Of a stretch of 50,436 nucleotides of DNA, positions 45,856 to 50,436 are shown piece by piece. The translations under genes and the position numbers were made by a program. The notes under the pieces are model-generated. The model was not told the DNA's origin. It saw nothing but the letters and a program-made list of their open reading frames with translations, and did not search any database. Source of the DNA: Gammaproteobacteria bacterium (GTDB lineage Bacteria > Pseudomonadota > Gammaproteobacteria > Acidiferrobacterales > UBA6901); the NCBI GenBank assembly GCA_016218345.1, contig JACREH010000029.1, forward strand, positions 1-50,436. Direction: 5' to 3'. Position 1 is the stretch's first letter, and the number at the start of each line of letters is the position of its first letter.

Positions 45856-45883
45856 TGGCGAAACGAGTGCGGTTAACTATACT
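45856..45883 (+). promoter_or_regulatory. Possible sigma-70 promoter of the small exported protein gene
   Basis: TGGCGA (45856-45861) and TATACT (45878-45883) are spaced by 16 bases. They would give a leader of roughly 80 bases before the ATG at 45970. The -35 match is weak. Confidence 0.35.
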
Positions 45884-45969
45884 TCGTTGAGACAGGGAAG
45901 AAAGGCCTGGAAACATAGGCTTACCGCCCTAAGCTGTGAAGCTGGTCCATCAATAACGAGGAACTAACG

Positions 45970-46314
45970 ATGAAACAAACGAAAAGACTGATTTTGACCA
46001 CGGTCCTGGCGTTCTTCCTGGCCAGCCTCGCCCCGCGCGTGGCGTTGAGCGACGTGACCGCGGAAGAACGCGATCTGGCCTATCTGACCGACGTGGCCGT
46101 GCTGCGTCCGGTCGGCCTGGTTACCACCGTGGCCGGGATCGCGCTATTCATTGTCACGCTGCCGATCTCCATCCCCACGCTCAGCGTCGAAAAGAGCTTC
46201 GACATTCTGGTGAAGACCCCGGCGGCCTACACCTTCGCGCGCGAACTGGGCGGCGATGACTACAACAGCGACGTGCGGCGCGAACAGATGGCGAAAGACT
46301 CGGGCCAGAAATAA
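45970..46314 (+). CDS. Small conserved-type exported protein of unknown function
   Basis: This 114-residue protein has a signal peptide (LILTTVLAFFLASLAPRVALSD) and a second hydrophobic segment (about residues 48-72, VGLVTTVAGIALFIVTLPISIP). A polar tail with the sequence ARELGGDDYNSDVRR follows. A GAGGAA site precedes the ATG. The pattern is that of small inner-membrane or multi-pass envelope proteins of unknown role. It is alone on the plus strand between ampD and the persulfide operon. Confidence 0.75.
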   Translation: MKQTKRLILTTVLAFFLASLAPRVALSDVTAEERDLAYLTDVAVLRPVGLVTTVAGIALFIVTLPISIPTLSVEKSFDILVKTPAAYTFARELGGDDYNSDVRREQMAKDSGQK

Positions 46315-46423
46315 ACGCTCTCAGCAACCCTTCGCACCGGTGGCAAGGTTGCCGACGGCCGGTGGCGCTCGGATCACGGGTTCTTATCAGGTTGCAGATA
46401 AACTTGTTGTTTTCAACAGCCTG

Positions 46424-46768
46424 TTAAAAGGTTACGATCTCGTCGGCTTCGCTCATTAATACACTCAAGGCCTTCATGGAGCTCCGGCCGATACCCGGCA
46501 ACGGATAGGCCTGGTCCCAACCGAACTTCTTCAGGGTGCCGCCGCACACCTGCACCTCCAGACCGACCTCGAGCAACTCGTAGAACAATGCCCGGCACGG
46601 GTTGTCGGCGCCGAGCCTGGGGTCGGCCAGACGGGCGCCCTCCTCGACCAGAAACAAACACACGTCCTTGCTATCGGCAAGCAGCGCGCCGGCAAGACGC
46701 AACGCCGTAAGCGCGCGACAATCCGGCGCCTCGGGCGGAGCGTGCACGATAATGAGCGCCCTGGCCAT
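46424..46768 (-). CDS. DsrE-family protein
   Basis: This 114-residue DsrE/YchN-like protein belongs to a fold used for sulfur transfer. The typical beginning ALIIVHAPPEAPDCRALTALRLAGALL and DVCLFLVEEGARLAD are followed by LEVQVCGGTLKKFG. One conserved cysteine is present, but the second cysteine of CxxC-type members is missing. ATG 46768 begins at the conserved strand; upstream residues are unlike the family. It is the last gene of a six-gene minus-strand run headed by the ArsR-rhodanese regulator, so a sulfane-sulfur role is inferred. Confidence 0.82.
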   Translation of the reverse strand: MARALIIVHAPPEAPDCRALTALRLAGALLADSKDVCLFLVEEGARLADPRLGADNPCRALFYELLEVGLEVQVCGGTLKKFGWDQAYPLPGIGRSSMKALSVLMSEADEIVTF

Positions 46769-46832
46769 GGTTAGGTCGGCAGTTAGTGCGGGCCCGCGCC
46801 GCGACCGGCGCACTGCGGTGAGGACAACAAGA

Positions 46833-47060
46833 CTACAGTCCGACCTTGCTGACTTCCAGACCGCGCTCGCTCACGTGCCGTCGCAGCGTCTCGGAATCGA
46901 TCACCTGTGGGTCGTAGGCGACCTCGAGCATATGCGCGCCCACCTTGCTGAAGTGCACCGATACCACGCCGTCGCAGCCTTCGATATCGCGTTCGATGTT
47001 GGTGCGATCCTGGATCGAAAGATCGGCCGGAACGTGAAACATGATGTCTACGATGTCCAT
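46833..47060 (-). CDS. HMA-like small protein without the CxxC metal motif
   Basis: This 75-residue ferredoxin-like fold protein resembles heavy-metal-associated domains (IERDIEGCDGVVSVHFSKVGAHMLEVAYDP...LRRHVSERG). The metal loop GMxCxxC is replaced by HVPADLSIQ, so it probably does not bind copper in the usual way. A perfect AGGAGG site precedes the ATG at 47060. It lies within the persulfide-type operon between a SHOCT protein and DsrE. Confidence 0.8.
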   Translation of the reverse strand: MDIVDIMFHVPADLSIQDRTNIERDIEGCDGVVSVHFSKVGAHMLEVAYDPQVIDSETLRRHVSERGLEVSKVGL

Positions 47061-47115
47061 GACAACCTCCTGCCGTATTGGCGTTTGACTTCGCGTATCC
47101 CCGGATGCGACCGGT

Positions 47116-47346
47116 CTATTTCTGCAACTCGCGCCGCATCCGTTCGTACTCCTTCTTGTCGATTTCCCCGCGTGCATAGCGCGCCTTGAGAATCTCGAGC
47201 GGCGTCTCGCCGCTCGCGGACGAAGACGACCCCAGCCACTTGATGAGCGCCATGATGCCGACGATCACCGCTACCCACACCAAGACCATGAACAGCCAGC
47301 CGAAGCCGTGCCCAAACCACCCGAAACCGTTAAAGTCACCCATCAT
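47116..47346 (-). CDS. SHOCT-domain membrane protein
   Basis: This 76-residue protein has a Gly/Phe/Trp-rich N-terminus, one membrane segment (WLFMVLVWVAVIVGIMALIKWL) and a C-terminal SHOCT motif (PLEILKARYARGEIDKKEYERMRREL). SHOCT domains end many small membrane proteins and are thought to mediate oligomerisation. It is in the same minus-strand operon as the MFS transporter. Confidence 0.85.
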   Translation of the reverse strand: MMGDFNGFGWFGHGFGWLFMVLVWVAVIVGIMALIKWLGSSSSASGETPLEILKARYARGEIDKKEYERMRRELQK

Positions 47347-47405
47347 CGTTCACCCCTTTGCGAATTTTGCCCCCGATCCGGCGCGACCGCTTTGATCCAG
47401 GGCAA

Positions 47406-48716
47406 TCAACCGGCTGGGTTGAGCCGCGGGTGAGTTTCCTCGCCCCAGATCTGCACGACCAGCCCGGACAGCGCCATGGCAATCGCCACGAACAACAGTC
47501 CCGATTCGAGCCGGCCGCTGAGGTGCGCCACCAGCCCCAACAGCAGCGCGCCGATGCCGTAGCCAAGATCGCGCCAGAAGCGGTAGATGCCGATCGCCGA
47601 GCCGCGCCAGTTGGGGTGGGCGATGTCGGCCACGGCGGCCGAGAGATTCGGATAGAGCAGCGCCATGCCGAAGCCGGTCACCGCGGCCGAGGCGATCCAC
47701 CACCACACTGCCTCACCGGCGAGCATCATCGCCACGCCGGCGCCGCACAGCCACATGCCCCACACGATCGGTCGCTGGCGGCCAATGCGGTCGGAGAGTT
47801 TGCCGGTAAAGAACTGCGAACCGCCCCACACGAACCCGTACACGCCCACCACCCAGCCGATGTGGGCGAGACTCAAGCCGCGCTCGTAGAGAAACACGGG
47901 ATATACCACCCAGATCAATGCATCGACGAATTTCTCGACCAGGCCCGCCTGGCTCAAGGCCGCCATGCGCCGGTCGCGCCACGACATGAGGGTAAATACT
48001 TCCCAGGTGGTCGGTTGCCCGGAAATGTTCTGTGGAAAGCGCGGCGCCGGCCCCGTGCTCTTGCCGGCCGCGTGGCGCGCACCCTCGGCATGCGCCCAGG
48101 CGAGCGTCTCCTTCACCCACAACGCGGTCAGCACCAAGGCGGCCACGATGACTGTGGCACCGAACACGAACAACCCCATGCGCGGCCCAAAAGCGGTCGC
48201 GAGATAACCGGTGATAATCCCCGCCACCGCGACCCCGACATAGCCGGAAAATTCGTTGAGTCCCATGGTCAGGCCGCGCTGGTCGGCGCGGGTGATGTCG
48301 AGCTTGGCGGTCTGGGTCATGGACCAGGTGAAGCCCTGGTTCATGCCGAGCAGCACCGTGGCCACCACGATCCAGCCCCAGCTCGGGGCATACAGGATCA
48401 TGAACGGGATCGGTATCGCCGAGGCCCAGCCGAGCAGCAACACGGTCTTGCGACCGAGCCGCTCGGACAGCCGGCCGGCGACGAAGTTGAGCGTGCCCTT
48501 GACGAAACCGAACGCCACCACGAACGCCATGAGCAGCAGGAACGAGCCCTTGGGCACGCCGAACTCGCTCTCGGCGAGCGCCGGCACCACGGTGCGCATC
48601 ATCCCGAGGGTCAATCCCACCAGGAACACCTGTAGCAACTGGTGCAGGAACTGCGCGAGGTTATCGCGGATACCGTGGCGGTAACCGGCGAACGCTTCGT
48701 GGTGCGTGGCGTGCAT
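47406..48716 (-). CDS. Major facilitator superfamily transporter
   Basis: This 436-residue transporter has about 12 membrane segments and the loop 2-3 motif GRLSERLGRKTVLLLG, repeated in the second half (GKLSDRIGRQRPIVWG). No substrate is evident. ATG 48716 is preferred; a GTG at 48737 directly after the upstream stop is possible. It lies between the metallo-beta-lactamase-type persulfide enzyme and a SHOCT protein, so export or uptake of a sulfur compound is plausible but unproven. Confidence 0.88.
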   Translation of the reverse strand: MHATHHEAFAGYRHGIRDNLAQFLHQLLQVFLVGLTLGMMRTVVPALAESEFGVPKGSFLLLMAFVVAFGFVKGTLNFVAGRLSERLGRKTVLLLGWASAIPIPFMILYAPSWGWIVVATVLLGMNQGFTWSMTQTAKLDITRADQRGLTMGLNEFSGYVGVAVAGIITGYLATAFGPRMGLFVFGATVIVAALVLTALWVKETLAWAHAEGARHAAGKSTGPAPRFPQNISGQPTTWEVFTLMSWRDRRMAALSQAGLVEKFVDALIWVVYPVFLYERGLSLAHIGWVVGVYGFVWGGSQFFTGKLSDRIGRQRPIVWGMWLCGAGVAMMLAGEAVWWWIASAAVTGFGMALLYPNLSAAVADIAHPNWRGSAIGIYRFWRDLGYGIGALLLGLVAHLSGRLESGLLFVAIAMALSGLVVQIWGEETHPRLNPAG

Positions 48717-48738
48717 GGCGGTTCTCGTTTTGGTCACA

Positions 48739-49473
48739 TCAGGCCGCGATATTGGCCGCCACCATCCGGTCCATCTCGGCCGGGCGCGGCGGAATTTCGC
48801 TGGTGAGCAGTTTCACGAACTCTTCCTTGTTCGTGACTTTCAGCCCAATGTTGAAGCGTTTCTCAAAGCCGATGGTCGAGGACGGTTTGCCGGAAAGCCC
48901 GGCGCCGCACACGCTGCCAGCCTGGTGGCCAGGGAAGATTTCGACTTCATCCGGTAGCGACAACAACTTCGAGTGGATGCTGTCGAATAGCATCGCCGCC
49001 ATCGCCTGCTCGCGCCCGGCCAGATCCGGCCGGCCGATCGCACCGACAAACAGCGTGTCGCCGGTAATCACGAACCATGGCTGCTCGCCGCGGCGCTTGT
49101 CGGTCACCAACAGGCAGACGCTGTCCAGGGTGTGGCCCGGCGTGTGCAGCACCTTGATGATGACGTTACCCGACTCGATCGTGTCATTGTCGTGCAGCGG
49201 ATGGAACGGAAATTTGACGAAATCGACATCGCTCTCGTGCAAGCAGTAGTGCGCGCCGGCCAGTTGCGCGAGCTTGCGGCCGCCGGAGTAATGATCGGCA
49301 TGTACGTGGGTGTCGATGACGTGGGTAATCGTGACCTTGGCCTCTTTGGCCTGGTCGATAAACCACTGCTCGTCGCCCGCGACCACGTCCACCGCCACGG
49401 CCTTGCCGAGGCTGCCGCAGCCGAAGAAGTACGAGAGCGTTGATTCCTTGGTCGCCAGTTGTTTGAAGAACAT
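48739..49473 (-). CDS. Metallo-beta-lactamase-fold persulfide dioxygenase-like protein
   Basis: This 244-residue MBL-fold protein is of the ETHE1/persulfide dioxygenase or glyoxalase II branch. Metal ligands are seen in DTHVHADHYSGG, LHTPGHTLDSVC, TGDTLFVGAIGRPDL and FPGHQAG. ETHE1 enzymes oxidise glutathione persulfide to sulfite. The gene follows an ArsR-rhodanese regulator by 36 bases, which favours the persulfide role over glyoxalase II. Confidence 0.85.
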   Translation of the reverse strand: MFFKQLATKESTLSYFFGCGSLGKAVAVDVVAGDEQWFIDQAKEAKVTITHVIDTHVHADHYSGGRKLAQLAGAHYCLHESDVDFVKFPFHPLHDNDTIESGNVIIKVLHTPGHTLDSVCLLVTDKRRGEQPWFVITGDTLFVGAIGRPDLAGREQAMAAMLFDSIHSKLLSLPDEVEIFPGHQAGSVCGAGLSGKPSSTIGFEKRFNIGLKVTNKEEFVKLLTSEIPPRPAEMDRMVAANIAA

Positions 49474-49509
49474 GTTTGTTTCTCCGTGATGAATGTTGGG
49501 GGTAATTGC

Positions 49510-50175
49510 TCAGCGGTCGTTCGCCAGCGGCAGGCCGCGTGCGCGCCACTCGGCCACGCCGTCTTCCAGGCGCGCCGCCTTGATGCCCTTCTTCGCCAGC
49601 AGGCCCACGGCCTCGATGGCCATCAGACAGAACGGGCCGCGACAATAGGCCACCACCGGCTTGCCCTTGGGGATCTCGCCAAGGCGTGCTTTCAGCTCGG
49701 CGAGCGGAATCGAGCGTGCGTGCGGCAGATGTGCGGTCTGATATTCGATTTCCGGACGGACGTCGATCACGATGACATCGCCGCGCTTGGCCTGGGCCAG
49801 TAGTTCTTTTCCGCCCATCGGCGCCAATTCGCCCGGATGCGACACCATCTCCTTCATGGCCGCTTGCAGCTCCAGCAGCCGTCCCTCGGCAAGCGCGCGC
49901 AGCATCACCCACATCTCCGCGACCTGCGCGTCCACCACCCGGTAGTAGACGTTCTTGCCCTCGCGCCGCCCCTCGACCAGGCGCGCGGCCTTGAGACCCT
50001 TGAGGTGGGCGCTGGCCAGTTTCACGCTGATGTCGGTGGCCACCGCTAACTGCTCGACGCTCTTCTCCCCCTGACTCAGCACCTCGATGAATTCGAGGCG
50101 CTTGGGGCTGGAAACCGCCTTGCCGATGCGCGCCACCTGTTCGTAGAGCAGGTTTTTGAGCTTTCTGCCGTTCAT
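49510..50175 (-). CDS. ArsR-family regulator fused to a rhodanese domain
   Basis: This 221-residue fusion has an N-terminal winged helix of the ArsR/SmtB type (residues ~10-95: SSPKRLEFIEVLSQGEKSVEQLAVATDISVKLASAHLKGL). A rhodanese domain (~115-215) follows, with the active loop VAYCRGPFCLMA; both cysteines are present. Such fusions probably sense or transfer sulfane sulfur and repress sulfide/persulfide genes. ATG 50175 begins the family-like MNGRKLKNLL; the 20 upstream codons overlap the promoter. It heads the six-gene run down to the dsrE-like gene and may regulate it. Confidence 0.92.
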   Translation of the reverse strand: MNGRKLKNLLYEQVARIGKAVSSPKRLEFIEVLSQGEKSVEQLAVATDISVKLASAHLKGLKAARLVEGRREGKNVYYRVVDAQVAEMWVMLRALAEGRLLELQAAMKEMVSHPGELAPMGGKELLAQAKRGDVIVIDVRPEIEYQTAHLPHARSIPLAELKARLGEIPKGKPVVAYCRGPFCLMAIEAVGLLAKKGIKAARLEDGVAEWRARGLPLANDR

Positions 50176-50193
50176 GGCTGCATACGATCTAAT

Positions 50194-50235
50194 ATTCGTT
50201 GGAATGATTGAATCACAGCGGATGGGGGTTGTCAA
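50194..50235 (-). promoter_or_regulatory. Promoter and possible ArsR operator of the persulfide operon
   Basis: On the minus strand TTGACA (50235-50230) and TTCAAT (50212-50207) are 17 bases apart: a perfect -35 and a 4/6 -10. An imperfect dyad ATTC-N12-GAAT (50194-50213) overlaps the -10. The half-sites resemble those of sulfide-responsive ArsR regulators, although the spacing differs from the known ATTC-N8-GAAT. Confidence 0.5.
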
Positions 50236-50391
50236 CTACACCGTCGACGGTCGGGGCCGGGCGCGGTTCGACCTGTGTCGCGGGTGGAGAGGCCCGCTCT
50301 GAGTTGTGGCTGCTGAACTGGAAATTTCGACTCGACGGGAAGCGCGGGGCTCACGCCCGGCCGAAAAGGCGCGCTAAGTCGCTGAATGGAT

Positions 50392-50436
50392 TGGTGCCGG
50401 TGACCGGAGTCGAACCGATGACCTACTGATTACGAA
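50392..50436 (-). tRNA. tRNA-Thr(CGU), 3' part, cut by the window edge
   Basis: The minus strand reads from the anticodon loop TTCGTAA (anticodon CGT) through the anticodon stem TCAGT and the T-arm GGTTCGACTCC to the acceptor CACCGGC-A-CCA. The 3' CCA is encoded. The 5' part is beyond the right edge. The acceptor and T-arm sequence are those of gammaproteobacterial tRNA-Thr. Confidence 0.88.

Noticed and set aside
45884-45969. The leader of the small exported protein as a c-di-GMP riboswitch
   Set aside because: It has AGGGAAGAAAGGCC-like words but lacks the conserved GEMM core and tetraloop receptor.

Overview
The window is GC-rich chromosomal DNA from a gammaproteobacterium. The evidence is the conserved order leuS-lptE-holA-proA-nadD-rsfS-rlmH-maf-rng-yhdP-nit-tldD-pmbA, the order kdsD-kdsC-lptC-lptA-lptB-rpoN-hpf-hprK-rapZ-EIIA-ptsH-ptsI, and the ampD-ampE pair. 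Persulfide and DsrE-type genes and assimilatory nitrate uptake would fit a sulfur-oxidising autotroph (Acidiferrobacter/Sulfuricaulis-like). That assignment is inference only.

Layout. 1-764: the right end of an integron cassette array, with one complete cassette (a small membrane protein) and its attC site. 810-1121: ppnP. 1205-7499 (minus strand): nitrate acquisition. Two overlapping ANTAR regulators precede a leader with an NtrC-like site, a sigma-54 promoter, a twin-hexaloop ANTAR target and a terminator. The nitrate ABC transporter nrtABD, a porin and an unknown protein follow. 7673-9649: a Kef-type antiporter. 9721-20013 (plus strand): Kdo synthesis, LPS export, rpoN, hpf and a regulatory PTS branch. 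20053-41828 (mostly minus strand): a WYL protein, mgtE, then the long tldD/pmbA-to-leuS cluster, with a CsgG-like gene and a membrane-protein gene lying between lptE and leuS. 42026-45734: an OmpA-like protein, btuF, a frameshifted cobC and ampE-ampD. 46424-50175 (minus strand): a persulfide-type operon under an ArsR-rhodanese fusion. 50392-50436: the 3' part of tRNA-Thr(CGU).

The best-supported regulatory system is the nrtA leader. A consensus -24/-12 promoter starts an RNA whose first two hairpins carry the same AACGGC loop (A1 and G4, the ANTAR signature). The second hairpin shares bases with an intrinsic terminator just before nrtA. Nitrogen limitation (NtrC/sigma-54) and an ANTAR signal would therefore both be needed for transporter expression.

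The window is also unusually rich in small dispersed repeats of three kinds: (1) a ~40-bp GAAGCCCTAC... unit, mostly placed directly after stop codons and tandemly amplified at 44-bp period between nit and tldD; (2) CGAGGGA-type inverted repeats at three stop/start junctions, apparently supplying the start-codon region of maf and nadD; (3) hairpin elements with AGGGAT-type loops, present as a 54-bp tandem array nested inside a copy of family 1 and as a 90-bp in-frame insertion inside nit. Several conserved genes are altered: the PTS EIIA lacks its phospho-histidine, LptC is short at its C-terminus, and cobC has a single-base frameshift.
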